A stretch of 64,000 nucleotides of DNA from Rhodocyclaceae bacterium (lineage in GTDB: Bacteria > Pseudomonadota > Gammaproteobacteria > Burkholderiales > Rhodocyclaceae), in NCBI GenBank assembly GCA_030682175.1, contig JAUXOM010000036.1, positions 1-64,000 on the forward strand. Reading direction: 5' to 3'. This document shows, piece after piece, positions 1 through 7,847 of this stretch; the first letter of the stretch is position 1; the number at the start of each line of letters is the position of its first letter. The notes beneath the pieces were generated by a model. The model was not told the DNA's origin. It saw nothing but the letters and a program-made list of their open reading frames with translations, and ran no database searches. Position numbers and translations under genes: made by a program.

Positions 1-25
1 AAACTCACCGAGCATGACAGGCAGT

Positions 26-190
26 TTTCTCGCTCCCAAGCTCCAGCTTGGGAGTGACTACCCTCAAGCTCTGCTTGCAGTGTAGCATCAAGCAGAGCTT
101 GAGGGTATGCGTTACCAAGCTGGAGCTTGGGAACGAGACAGCTGGAGCTTGGGAACGAGACAAGCTGGAGCTTGGGAACGAGACAAATCG
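26..190. repeat. Composite palindromic repeat, copy A, with tandem tail
   Basis: Two nested inverted repeats form the unit. An outer pair contains CCCAAGCTCCAGCTTGGGA flanked by TCTCG/CGAGA, and an inner pair is CCTCAAGCTCTGCTTG with its complement. Here the right arm is followed by two more copies of a roughly 22-base unit (AGCTGGAGCTTGGGAACGAG). The same family recurs at 5784, 8926, 16253 and 19363. Open frames across it are not genes. Confidence 0.9.
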
Positions 191-196
191 CATTTT

Positions 197-646
197 TTAA
201 CCCGGCGTCAAATAATCGCGCAATACTGCCAATATGCCGTCTTTGTCGGCATCGGAAATGCCCAAAAACGGCCGTGCCGGAATATCGCCCCATAAATGGG
301 GGAACTCGTCTTTGGTGCCGCCGAACTGCATCATGGCGGCATACTCCATGGGGCTGCCGATTTGCACCTCGTCATTACCCACTAGCCGATAACCGATGGT
401 ATTGCCTAGGGTGCCGTAGTCGGTCAGAGGTATGCCGCTCCTGTCGCCTTTACGCTCATAAGTGGCGTCGCTATTCGTGGCCCACATCACACCATCGGGG
501 CCGGTGTATGTACCAAACCGCTGCTTAGTCGATTCTTTTAAGTCCTCGCCGATTTCCTTTAGCGCCGGCCGCAAGTTGCCGGCGTGTTGTGCCAGCTCGC
601 GCAGGGCGTTTAACACGGCGGTGTCGTTATAGTCGATGCTAATCAT
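197..646 (-). CDS. Phage virion morphogenesis protein (Mu gpG / P2 gpS type)
   Basis: This 149-residue protein resembles the virion morphogenesis family (Mu gpG, P2 gpS), which acts in tail completion and head-tail joining. The family signature is visible as an N-terminal helix pair with IGEDLKESTKQRFGT, a central PLTDYGTL segment, and a C-terminal ARPFLGIS motif. It lies downstream of the gpF-like gene as in Mu, separated here by a DUF2513 gene whose stop overlaps its start by four bases (643-646), suggesting translational coupling. It is the last complete gene before the left edge. The assignment rests on motif resemblance and position. Confidence 0.8.
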   Translation of the reverse strand: MISIDYNDTAVLNALRELAQHAGNLRPALKEIGEDLKESTKQRFGTYTGPDGVMWATNSDATYERKGDRSGIPLTDYGTLGNTIGYRLVGNDEVQIGSPMEYAAMMQFGGTKDEFPHLWGDIPARPFLGISDADKDGILAVLRDYLTPG

Positions 647-999
647 AACAACGCCCCGGCAATGAGCACCTTGGCCACGTCTTTAATCACCGTAAACGAC
701 AAGTCAATGCCCTTGCTGCGCGCTGTCGCTTTGATGCGCTGCCACAGGGTTTCATTTTTAATCTTGTCCAAAAATTCATGGCCTTCCCAAGTCAAGCGGT
801 TGGCATGGCAACTGGGCGGACCGAGCGCGTCGCGACAGCCGCCGATGATTAACCCGGCTTCCAATAACAGGCGCATGTGATAGGCGCTGGTTTCCGCGTC
901 AGTGTCAGCCAGGTCGGCCGAATAAAAGTCGCTGCCCTCGGTGGGCAGCGCTTCGACTTTCAGCAGGATTTTTCGGATAATGTCCCAGTTGCGTTGCAT
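643..999 (-). CDS. DUF2513 family protein
   Basis: This 118-residue protein begins MQRNWDIIRKILLKVEA and contains LTWEGHEFLDKIKNETLWQ, the two hallmark blocks of DUF2513. Members are small cytoplasmic proteins with a winged-helix-like N-terminal half and are common in phages and mobile regions; their function is unknown. It sits between the gpF-like and gpG-like genes, where Mu has no such gene, so it looks like an accessory insertion. It overlaps the gpG-like start by four bases. The C-terminus is alanine- and isoleucine-rich and may be amphipathic. Confidence 0.7.
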   Translation of the reverse strand: MQRNWDIIRKILLKVEALPTEGSDFYSADLADTDAETSAYHMRLLLEAGLIIGGCRDALGPPSCHANRLTWEGHEFLDKIKNETLWQRIKATARSKGIDLSFTVIKDVAKVLIAGALL

Positions 1000-1073
1000 G
1001 GCGGCGTCCTGTGTTGGGGTTAAATTATGGGCTTGTTATTGTCGTGGGTTTGGCTATACTTAAACCATACTTT

Positions 1074-1149
1074 GAGCGGTTGTTTCCAATGGGAACGGTT
1101 GTAAGCGCTATTGCGACTGCATTATCCGGTTCGAATCCGGCACCGCTCA
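1074..1149 (+). other. tRNA-like element, probably degenerate
   Basis: A perfect seven-base acceptor pairing (GAGCGGT at 1074-1080 with ACCGCTC at 1142-1148) encloses a canonical T-loop block, GGTTCGAATCC (1128-1138), and a D-arm-like hairpin, in a tRNA-sized span of 76 bases. No normal five-pair, seven-base-loop anticodon arm can be folded; instead a hairpin with about seven pairs and a six-base loop fills that place. CCA is not encoded. It lies on the strand opposite to the phage genes, between the DUF2513 gene and the gpF-like gene, whose last three bases it overlaps. It could be a tRNA remnant or a tRNA mimic. Confidence 0.35.
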
Positions 1150-2433
1150 AGGTTGTTTATTTAATGGAACATAACGGCTTTCCTGCATATTTTCCAGTTT
1201 AACTATCCCGCCCGTCACAATAAAGTTTGATGTTATTTTCCGCCTAACGCCTGCATCACGGACTTTATCCAGTTTATTCAATTCAACCGCTACTTTTCCA
1301 ACAACGCCAGGAAGATCAAAGGCATAAATAACATTTTTATTGACCTTATCAAAATAGGCGACCGCACTTTCTAAATGCTCAGGCAAGTTTAGCCAAGCGT
1401 CTAGCGGAAGCGCCGCGCCTCGTCCTGCCTTAGTCTCTCTAATCGCGTGAATTAGCTCATGGTCTCTTAGCCAAATGGCCGCGTCAGACAAATCAACATC
1501 ATAATTCTTTAATGCGCTAACTGTTTCCGGCTCCATTACATGGGCAATCACGCCAGCACCCGCAGGCATCATACTAGCTGAAGCTGTTGCTACCATATCT
1601 TGCACAGCTTTTAATTGCTCTGCTTTTAACACCGGCTTCAACACCTGCCACATTTCCGCCCCAATTTCGGCAGGGAAGCGCATCAGTTTCTGGTCGATCA
1701 GGTCTTTTAGCGGCGTCGTGCGACTCGCCCCCGGCGCATAGTCCCAGCCGTAATCAACGCCTTTCGGCACCGTGTGGGTCACGCCGTCGCGGTCTGTTTT
1801 GGTATAGGTTCCGTCATTGGGCGCTTTGTCGCCTTTAAACTCACTGGCTCGCACCGCTGTCACCCGGCAACGGCAGCCCCAGCCGTTGGGCGGGTAATGC
1901 ACTTTCCACCAGGGGTCGGTGTGATGCAGCACTTTACCGTTCCAGCTCAGATGCAGCGGCCTTGGGTTTGCAACCGTGTCGTTATGGATATATTTCCAGT
2001 AGGGTCTGGCTTTCAGTAAATCAGGATCGTGCAGCTGGGCATAACGCCCGGCGCTGTAGCTGCTCATGATATTGGTGTTGTAAATGACCCGCGTACGCCA
2101 ATCGCGCCCCGCCTTAGTGTCGCTACCCGTCCAGCCTTCCCAGCCTTGTTTTTGCACGATGGCCGCAAATTCCTTTCTAAACCAGTGGATGCTTTTGCCG
2201 TCGGCAATGGCCTTGTCCACCGCGCCGCGCAGATCGTTCAGCAAATCGGCCTTGGTTGCGCCTGCAACAACAAAGGCGCGGTCATGGGCGGCTTTTAAAA
2301 TATCGTCGTAGGCTTCAGTGGGCAGGTTGAGTTTTTGCCGGAAGAAATCGATTTGTTCTTGAAATGGCAGGCTAAACTTGCCGTCGCCACGGGCGTTAAA
2401 GGCAATCTGGGTTGGGGATAGATTTAACGCCAT
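1147..2433 (-). CDS. gpF-like phage head morphogenesis protein with possible C-terminal nuclease-toxin domain
   Basis: This protein has 428 residues. Residues 1 to about 210 match the SPP1 gp7 / Mu gpF minor head protein family: an N-terminal helical part (PFQEQIDFFRQKLNLP), the RVIYNTNIMSSYSAGRY block, then WNGKVLHHTDPWW and the cysteine-containing PPNGWGCRCRVTAV signature near residue 190. Minor head proteins assist procapsid assembly and DNA packaging. The C-terminal 150 residues are an extra domain with HELIHAIRETKAGRG and a predicted strand-rich end. This layout resembles the PBECR-type (barnase/EndoU/colicin/RelE-like) nuclease domains known to be fused to gpF proteins. The head-protein call is firm; the toxin call is an inference from domain position and the conserved H/R-rich helix. 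Confidence 0.85.
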   Translation of the reverse strand: MALNLSPTQIAFNARGDGKFSLPFQEQIDFFRQKLNLPTEAYDDILKAAHDRAFVVAGATKADLLNDLRGAVDKAIADGKSIHWFRKEFAAIVQKQGWEGWTGSDTKAGRDWRTRVIYNTNIMSSYSAGRYAQLHDPDLLKARPYWKYIHNDTVANPRPLHLSWNGKVLHHTDPWWKVHYPPNGWGCRCRVTAVRASEFKGDKAPNDGTYTKTDRDGVTHTVPKGVDYGWDYAPGASRTTPLKDLIDQKLMRFPAEIGAEMWQVLKPVLKAEQLKAVQDMVATASASMMPAGAGVIAHVMEPETVSALKNYDVDLSDAAIWLRDHELIHAIRETKAGRGAALPLDAWLNLPEHLESAVAYFDKVNKNVIYAFDLPGVVGKVAVELNKLDKVRDAGVRRKITSNFIVTGGIVKLENMQESRYVPLNKQP

Positions 2434-2437
2434 CTGC

Positions 2438-2728
2438 TCAATATTTCCCGCTCAAAAGCCGCTTAGTTCGTCTATCAATTACCCGATGCGCTTCCTTAAT
2501 TTTCCATGCATCATTCAGCCGATCAAACAACCTGGGTGAATAATCGATCAAATGCCATGGCTTAACAAAACCGATAATCCCTGTGTTTACTTTGCTAGCA
2601 ATCATAGAGCCGTATTTATTCATTCCCACTATGTAGACAACAGAGGGTTCGCCTGACTTAACGGATTGAATTGCAAACTTACCAATCCATTGTCTCCAGT
2701 ACGTTGGGTAAATACGCTTTTTAGCCAT
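2438..2728 (-). CDS. Hypothetical protein between portal and gpF-like genes
   Basis: This 96-residue basic protein (MAKKRIYPTYWRQWIGKFAI at the start) has no family I recognise. It contains a central hydrophobic stretch (IIGFVKPWHLI) and a lysine/arginine-rich C-terminus (RVIDRRTKRLL). Its start touches the portal stop at 2728 and it ends four bases before the gpF-like start, so it is tightly packed in the head operon. Mu has no gene here. It may be an accessory gene and could conceivably relate to the C-terminal domain of the adjacent gpF-like protein, but nothing in the sequence proves that. Confidence 0.6.
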   Translation of the reverse strand: MAKKRIYPTYWRQWIGKFAIQSVKSGEPSVVYIVGMNKYGSMIASKVNTGIIGFVKPWHLIDYSPRLFDRLNDAWKIKEAHRVIDRRTKRLLSGKY

Positions 2729-4311
2729 TATCCTTCCTCCCGCACATCAAACCGCCCCGACAAATCCGCAGCAGCAAATGCCAGCGCCATGACTTTAACC
2801 AGCTCATCACCGGCCAAATCGCCATAGCCATGCAGCAGCCGGTCACGCAACGATTCCAGACTGTCGGCCTGTTCGACCTGATCCCGGATGCTGTCCACCA
2901 TGCTTTTGACCGATGCCCCGGCCGCAACGGCCAGCACATCGGTTTGCACCTCAGTGATGTCCGCCGTGGGAGCGGCCACCGAGCCGCGAACAGCTGATAG
3001 CGCCGCCAGTGCCGTGTCGGCTCCCACAGTGTCGGCTCCCACAGTGGCCGCCACTTGCAACACCGGCTCATCACCCTCCGGCTCGGGAATCTTTAACCGT
3101 GCATAGGCATAACGCGCCGGAATGCGCATACCAACACCCACAAGCTTAGGCAGTGCATCGGCATACAGCGCCAGATCGTCCGGCTCCTGCGTATCGCTGA
3201 CCCAGCTCGGACAACGATTATCGGCAAACAGCCCGTTGAGCATCGCCATTGGATAGACCAGGTAACTGCTCAGTGTCTGATCCAGTTGCACCACGTCATC
3301 GTCGCGGATGTCCAGGCGCACCTCATTATGCACCTCGCCCAGCGCCCGGTTGCCATTGGCGGCGGTCGAACTGGTCAGGGTGCCGCCTAAAATCGCTTTG
3401 GACTGACTGGCCTCGCACCAGTTGACCATCGCCATAAAGCTGTCGGCATTGCCCGACGCCATCACCTGCTGCAACTCCAGCTGCATGGTGTCGGGGATAA
3501 TCCCGGCCGCATTGTGGCCGATGCTCAATACCGTCCTGAGCAAATCGCGTTTTTCCTTGTCAGAGGCAGTCGGCGGGTATTTGCCCACTCTAATCGGCAA
3601 TCCGTAGATTTCCAAAAATTCAGCCAAGTCCCGCACCGAATAATTTTTATACAGATACGGCCACGCCAGCGCCCTAAACAAGCCAGTTCTGGGAATATAC
3701 CCCGCCCTGGACTTGTGGAAATGCGGAATCCAGCCGAACGGCTGCAACGGCGTGCCGATCATGGAACCGCTGTCGCGCAGGTGCAGCACATTGCGCTGAT
3801 CCGGCGGACAGACAAACCAGGTCGGCGGTCGGTGTTCAATCTGGTTCGGAAACCACAGCCCCGCCGCCGTGCGCCCCCAGCCCAGCTCGATACATGAATA
3901 GCCGTGCCCTATCGCGTCCAGCGCATCCGTGCGTAAACTGCCAATGTCCAACTCGTCGTTAATCAGATCCTGCAATTTTTTGGTGTTGGCTTTTTCGGCG
4001 GCCGACGCGTCGCGCGGCGGGCGCAATTCCCAATCCAGCTTCTTGACTGCCATCTCGCGCTTGCTGAGTTCTGCGCCAATGTGGGTGTCTTTCTCGCGCA
4101 TGTCCATAAACAGCTCGGCTTGTGCGGTCAGGTCGCCCTGTTCGGCACGGATAAAAATATCCGCCAGCCGGGCGGGCGTCAGGCCTTTGGACGGGTGTTC
4201 GGCAAATTCGCGGTGCAAGGCGACTGCTTGCGGGGCATCGGTCTGCCGTGTTTTGACCGTGGCCGGGGTCAGTTTGGCGGCCAGCCAGTCTGCGATTAAA
4301 CTCATTACCAC
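2728..4311 (-). CDS. Phage portal protein, DUF935 family (Mu gp29-like)
   Basis: The 527-residue protein matches the DUF935 family, the portal through which DNA enters and leaves the capsid. Supporting segments are LTPARLADIFIRAEQGDL, DTHIGAELSKREMAVKKLDW, the WPYLYKNYSVRDLAEFLE block and GTLTSSTAANGNRALGEVHN, in family order. It overlaps the terminase stop by seven bases, and the second Met (MSLIADW, 4305) is an alternative start. Residues around 435-445 include a direct repeat, VGADTVGADT, encoded by a duplicated dispersed-repeat arm (GTCGGCTCCCACA), so a host-type repeat has entered the frame in the C-terminal region. Confidence 0.93.
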   Translation of the reverse strand: MVMSLIADWLAAKLTPATVKTRQTDAPQAVALHREFAEHPSKGLTPARLADIFIRAEQGDLTAQAELFMDMREKDTHIGAELSKREMAVKKLDWELRPPRDASAAEKANTKKLQDLINDELDIGSLRTDALDAIGHGYSCIELGWGRTAAGLWFPNQIEHRPPTWFVCPPDQRNVLHLRDSGSMIGTPLQPFGWIPHFHKSRAGYIPRTGLFRALAWPYLYKNYSVRDLAEFLEIYGLPIRVGKYPPTASDKEKRDLLRTVLSIGHNAAGIIPDTMQLELQQVMASGNADSFMAMVNWCEASQSKAILGGTLTSSTAANGNRALGEVHNEVRLDIRDDDVVQLDQTLSSYLVYPMAMLNGLFADNRCPSWVSDTQEPDDLALYADALPKLVGVGMRIPARYAYARLKIPEPEGDEPVLQVAATVGADTVGADTALAALSAVRGSVAAPTADITEVQTDVLAVAAGASVKSMVDSIRDQVEQADSLESLRDRLLHGYGDLAGDELVKVMALAFAAADLSGRFDVREEG

Positions 4312-5744
4312 GCTCCTTTTCTATCAAGATCCAAATCATCATTGCCCCAATACCGGTCATCTTTGCCGGGCAGGGGCGTGTATTCAATTATCGAGGCAGG
4401 CGTGGACGCCGCATGGACACCTAAAGCCAGCGCCCAGAATCTATCGGCATGGCCGTTTTCAGAGCGTTCAGCGGTAAAACGGATATTCCCGGCTGCGGTC
4501 GCCACCTTGGTGACTGCACGCAGATCGGCGCGAATGGCCGGTTTGTAAGGGATGCGGATTCGTTTGTCCTCCATGCGCCCGCGCACCGGATAGGCCAGCT
4601 CCTCTTTAACGCGATTGGTAAACGTCACCAACTCAACGCGGTATTCGCCGAACGCCCGTTGCGCATCATCGCCCCAGCCGATGCCCAGACCGGTATAGTC
4701 GACACAGGTGCGTTCCATCAGCGCCATCACCGGCCACAACACCTTTTCCTGATCGGGCTTGGACATGCTTTGCAGCTCAATGATCTTGCGGGTGTACAGC
4801 ACATCGCCGAGCAATTCAAACACCCATAACACCGTTAAATCTTTCTTCCGGCCAATATCCAGCCCCGCGTACAACTTGGCACCCCGGCGGCGGGCGCAGG
4901 CTAGGTCAACCTCCCAATCCTCTGAGGCCGCGTATTCGCAACCGGCAATCAGGTCGTATTCCAAAAACGCCGAATCATCGTCCGCCGGGTCGCACATGTA
5001 CTCCTGCCGGAAACTCTCCTCATCGGCGCAACCGCTCTTAATAAAATCGAAATAGGCCGCCTCATCCATCGCCATCACCTCATGGCCTATGGGCAAGGCT
5101 TTTTGCAGCTTGTACAAAAAGCCCTGGTCAAGCGCGTCCTGCAAGGTCAATCGGTGCAGGCTGATATTCTTCGGGTTGCCGTTCTCGCGAACTTCCCGTA
5201 TCAGCTGGTTAAAAAAATTATGGCTGCCGCGATGGGTGGATATAAGTTCCATCGAACCACCCCAGGTAATACCCGGATACGCAATGCTCCAGAGTTTTCG
5301 CGGGTCAGGGTGTAGCGCAAATTCGTCCAGGATACGCCCGCCGCGTTTACCGGCCTGCGCATCGGGGTTGGACGACATCGAGTGTATCCGCCGACCGGAG
5401 GCGAATTCCAATACGTACGCGGTAAGTTTAGTCTTTTCATCAATCACCCTCTCTCCCAAATCGGCGGCGGCAATGCTCATCACCTTCGCCCACATTTTGC
5501 AGTCTTCGATAAACAGCCGCGCCTGTAAGTCATCGCGGCTCGATACCCATTGATCCCATTTGCCCCCGGCCATCGCCGTGCGCTCGTCCGCCGCGTAGGC
5601 CGTCGACCAGCTGATACCGATTTGCCGGGCTTTCTCCATCAGTTTCAGCCGGGAGTTGTCCTTGATCCAGCGTTCCTGGCCTTCCAGAAAAATGCCGTCC
5701 GGGTTGGGCGGGATGATTTTCGCATTGCCGCGTTGTGTGGCCAT
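4305..5744 (-). CDS. Phage terminase large subunit (Mu gp28-like)
   Basis: This 479-residue packaging motor has an N-terminal ATPase and a C-terminal RNase H-like nuclease. The Walker A-like segment is EKARQIGISWSTAY (an atypical P-loop with R/Q, common in this family) and the Walker B/catalytic segment is GGRILDEFAL near residue 137. The nuclease domain begins around residue 290 with KLYAGLDIGRKKDLTVLWVF and continues to the later acidic motif in HADRFWALALGV. It is directly followed by the portal gene with overlap. Upstream lies a palindromic repeat, and the DUF3486 small-subunit candidate is beyond it. Confidence 0.95.
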   Translation of the reverse strand: MATQRGNAKIIPPNPDGIFLEGQERWIKDNSRLKLMEKARQIGISWSTAYAADERTAMAGGKWDQWVSSRDDLQARLFIEDCKMWAKVMSIAAADLGERVIDEKTKLTAYVLEFASGRRIHSMSSNPDAQAGKRGGRILDEFALHPDPRKLWSIAYPGITWGGSMELISTHRGSHNFFNQLIREVRENGNPKNISLHRLTLQDALDQGFLYKLQKALPIGHEVMAMDEAAYFDFIKSGCADEESFRQEYMCDPADDDSAFLEYDLIAGCEYAASEDWEVDLACARRRGAKLYAGLDIGRKKDLTVLWVFELLGDVLYTRKIIELQSMSKPDQEKVLWPVMALMERTCVDYTGLGIGWGDDAQRAFGEYRVELVTFTNRVKEELAYPVRGRMEDKRIRIPYKPAIRADLRAVTKVATAAGNIRFTAERSENGHADRFWALALGVHAASTPASIIEYTPLPGKDDRYWGNDDLDLDRKGAW

Positions 5745-5783
5745 TGTTAAGTCTCGTCAGTTGTTGGAGATGTGCCACCTGTT

Positions 5784-5893
5784 TCTCGCTCCCAAGCTCC
5801 AGCTTGGGAGTGACTACCCTCAAGCTCCGCTTGCCGGGTGACATCAAGCAGAGCTTGAGGGACTGCATTCCCAAGCTGGAGCTTGGGAACGAG
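5784..5893. repeat. Composite palindromic repeat, copy B
   Basis: This is a complete copy of the roughly 110-base nested palindrome (TCTCGCTCCCAAGC at the left end, GCTTGGGAACGAG at the right). It separates the terminase gene from the DUF3486 gene, whose stop codon falls at its right border. It could form a long hairpin in RNA and thus affect expression between the two packaging genes. Confidence 0.9.
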
Positions 5894-6448
5894 CTAAACG
5901 ACAAAGCCCAGCGCTTCCCGAATCCGCAACACGCCTTGCTCGGACACCCCTTCCGCCTTGGCCGCCGTAGTCGCCAGGCGCGCCGACTCCTCGCGTTCCT
6001 GCCGTCTGATTTCCGCCTCAAACTCCCGCTTCCACTTGGATGACCCAATCGCCGACCGGTTTAAATCGGCAATCGCCCGCACCAGCTTGGGCACGGCCGA
6101 TAAACGCTCCGCAGGCTCAAGATCGGCGCTGGCATCAAACAAATCCATAATCTGATCCATCGCCACCATCTCATTCGCCTCCATCAGCGCGGCCTTGTCC
6201 TCATCGCTCGCGCCGCGCAAGGCCTTGGCGATTTCCATGCGCTCGCGCGCCCGGTTGATCGATTTTTCCATGCTCGCCTGCAATGCCGAGCCGTGCCGAT
6301 GCACAGACGACTTGCTGATACTGTAGCCTTGCCCGGTCAGCCAGTCGGCCAGCGCGATATAGCCGCTAAAGCCGTTAGCCACCAGGCGCTGGTTCAGTTC
6401 GGTCAATACCGGTTCGGGCAGGGTGTCTAAAGGACTGCGCGGCGGCAT
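5894..6448 (-). CDS. DUF3486 family protein (Mu gp27-like, likely small terminase)
   Basis: The 184-residue protein begins MPPRSPLDTLPEPVLTELNQ and contains the helix-turn-helix segment GFSGYIALADWLTGQGYSIS, characteristic of DUF3486. Members sit at the Mu gp27 position and are thought to be small terminase subunits that recognise phage DNA. A longer frame reaches 6535, but the start at 6448 matches the family and overlaps the stop of the upstream gene. The C-terminal half is charged and helical (FEAEIRRQEREESARLA). Confidence 0.85.
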   Translation of the reverse strand: MPPRSPLDTLPEPVLTELNQRLVANGFSGYIALADWLTGQGYSISKSSVHRHGSALQASMEKSINRARERMEIAKALRGASDEDKAALMEANEMVAMDQIMDLFDASADLEPAERLSAVPKLVRAIADLNRSAIGSSKWKREFEAEIRRQEREESARLATTAAKAEGVSEQGVLRIREALGFVV

Positions 6449-6741
6449 TAACGCGGCTCCGGCCGTGCCACGCCCGGCACTGAGGCCAAGCCCTGCTGCA
6501 CATCGCCGCCCTTCGCGGTCAGTGTGGCAAACCACACCTCATCAGGATGCAACGCCAACACCAAACCTTGCTCATGCAACCATTGCAAATCAGCGCGCAG
6601 GTTATCCGTGCTGACCGCCAAGCCTCGGGATGACAGGGTGTGCTTGATGTCCACCTCGTGCGCGGTATACGCAGGCGAACGGTCCAGTATGCCCAGCACC
6701 GTTAAGCGGCGGTGTGCCGTCATATGTTCGTTATAATTCAT
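6448..6741 (-). CDS. Winged-helix protein at the Mu gp26 position
   Basis: This 97-residue protein has a winged-helix look: helix RRLTVLGILDRSPAYTAHE, recognition-like helix STDNLRADLQWLHEQGLV, and a short beta wing VWFATLTAKG. Position between gp25-like (DUF2730) and gp27-like genes matches Mu gp26. It overlaps its upstream neighbour by four bases in an ATGA arrangement. The first 23 bases across this junction recur exactly at 7837-7859. The role in the phage is unknown. Confidence 0.7.
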   Translation of the reverse strand: MNYNEHMTAHRRLTVLGILDRSPAYTAHEVDIKHTLSSRGLAVSTDNLRADLQWLHEQGLVLALHPDEVWFATLTAKGGDVQQGLASVPGVARPEPR

Positions 6742-7115
6742 TTTTTAACCTCAATGGTTGATTCCCGTGTGCGCCAAAATGAATCCATCCGCGCCACCTG
6801 CTCCTTTAGCGCAGACAGGGTCGAGGATTGCGCGGCCAGCGCCGCGTTCATCGTCGACAGCACCCCGGTCATGTTGCGCATTTCGCGGTAAATTTCCGCC
6901 AGGTCGCTGTGGCTGGGGGCATTTTTCAAATCCTGTTCCACCCGCGCCAACCTGACGGCATGGTCATCCAGCCGCGTGTCGATGTTGTCTTCCAGCCGAC
7001 TGATAGCCGCATTAGTCACCCGATGGCGGTTGTTCAGCCAGTTGAAAATGCCGATCGCTGAAATCAGCAGCGTCTGCACCACGTCAAAAATAAATTTCTC
7101 GTCTATAGCGTTCAT
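6738..7115 (-). CDS. DUF2730 family protein (Mu gp25-like)
   Basis: This 125-residue protein starts at MNAIDEKFIFDVVQTLL (7115), with one N-terminal membrane segment (residues about 8-25) followed by a long coiled coil (ISRLEDNIDTRLDDHAVRLA onward). That topology and position match DUF2730, the Mu gp25 group. The longer frame to 7205 would start inside the upstream TraR-like gene, so 7115 is preferred. Function in Mu-like phages is not established. Confidence 0.8.
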   Translation of the reverse strand: MNAIDEKFIFDVVQTLLISAIGIFNWLNNRHRVTNAAISRLEDNIDTRLDDHAVRLARVEQDLKNAPSHSDLAEIYREMRNMTGVLSTMNAALAAQSSTLSALKEQVARMDSFWRTRESTIEVKK

Positions 7116-7128
7116 GTGATGGTCCTGT

Positions 7129-7359
7129 TTAGCGCCATACGCGCGACTCCTGTTCAACCGCCGTCTGACACCCAACACAGCGGCCGCAACCGGGCAGGGC
7201 GGCAAGGCGTTCCGGCGGAATCACTGCATCGCAATCCGTACAGCACACACCGCCACCCTTCCAAACTTGATGCTGCATGACCCGGCCTTGATGACGTTTT
7301 AGCGCAATATCATTAAGCAATTCAGCCGTGTCATTGGCCAAGTCTGCGTCGTCACTCAT
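7129..7359 (-). CDS. TraR/DksA family zinc-finger protein
   Basis: This 76-residue protein has the C4 zinc finger CTDCDAVIPPERLAALPGC followed by CVGC, the TraR/DksA signature. Such short proteins can bind the RNA polymerase secondary channel and mimic DksA/ppGpp, altering host transcription. The N-terminal acidic helix (MSDDADLANDTAELLNDIA) matches the part of TraR that reaches the active site. It overlaps the next upstream gene by four bases. Confidence 0.88.
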   Translation of the reverse strand: MSDDADLANDTAELLNDIALKRHQGRVMQHQVWKGGGVCCTDCDAVIPPERLAALPGCGRCVGCQTAVEQESRVWR

Positions 7360-7586
7360 CTGTCAGCGCCAAACCGCAACTTTGCAACCGCTAACTCAAG
7401 CGCCAAATTAAGCATAAAACCCATCAAGCCAACGCCGAACGATTTCAACAAATCCAGCGCCTCGGCGCGTTTTTGCGCCCCGGTCTTGTGTGGCTCTTCA
7501 ACAATCTGCACCGCCGCCTGCGCTTGTCCCCAGACTTTGGAGCCAAGCAAATAGGCGGCCAGGCGGTCTAATAAAAACTTTTTCAT
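7356..7586 (-). CDS. Small hydrophobic phage protein, possible holin-related
   Basis: This 76-residue protein has an amphipathic N-terminus (MKKFLLDRLAAYLLGSK), a polar middle (EEPHKTGAQKRAEALD) and a hydrophobic helix FGVGLMGFMLNLALELAVAKL. It lies close downstream of the lysozyme gene, where transposable phages keep lysis genes. One or two membrane segments would suit a holin or antiholin, but no family was recognised, so the role is inferred from position only. Confidence 0.6.
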   Translation of the reverse strand: MKKFLLDRLAAYLLGSKVWGQAQAAVQIVEEPHKTGAQKRAEALDLLKSFGVGLMGFMLNLALELAVAKLRFGADR

Positions 7587-7601
7587 AATGATCCTCGACG
7601 C

Positions 7602-7847
7602 CTACGCGCCCTCAACCTCGCGCAAAAACGCCAAAAACTGCCCCGGCGTACTGTGCAGCAGCAAATCAAACACCGCCTCACGGCCCTGCTGCTTAATCAA
7701 CAGCAGCTCTGCCGTCAGCACCTTGTTCACCAGCCCAGGCGGCGCACCGTAACCCGCCGACGCCATACGGCAACCCAGGCAAACCTCCCGCGCCTGCGCC
7801 AAACCCATCAATTTTTTTATAGTTGCAACGCGCTGCTTATAATTCAT
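7602..7847 (-). CDS. Hypothetical phage protein near the lysis genes
   Basis: The 81-residue protein starts MNYKQRVATIKKLMGLAQ and contains one CLGC pair. No family was recognised. It overlaps the lysozyme stop by four bases (ATGA), and the junction is identical over 23 bases to that at 6731-6753. Its helices look soluble. It is probably co-translated with the lysozyme. Confidence 0.6.
   Translation of the reverse strand: MNYKQRVATIKKLMGLAQAREVCLGCRMASAGYGAPPGLVNKVLTAELLLIKQQGREAVFDLLLHSTPGQFLAFLREVEGA

Noticed and set aside
5-528. Open frames on both strands across the left edge
   Set aside because: They are translations of the palindromic and tandem repeat and of the antisense of the gpG-like gene, with no protein-like pattern.
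1074-1149. Functional tRNA gene
   Set aside because: No seven-base anticodon loop with a five-pair stem can be folded, so it is listed only as tRNA-like.
2721-3074. A 117-codon frame inside the portal gene
   Set aside because: It is an arginine/tryptophan-rich shadow of the DUF935 frame; no start signal.
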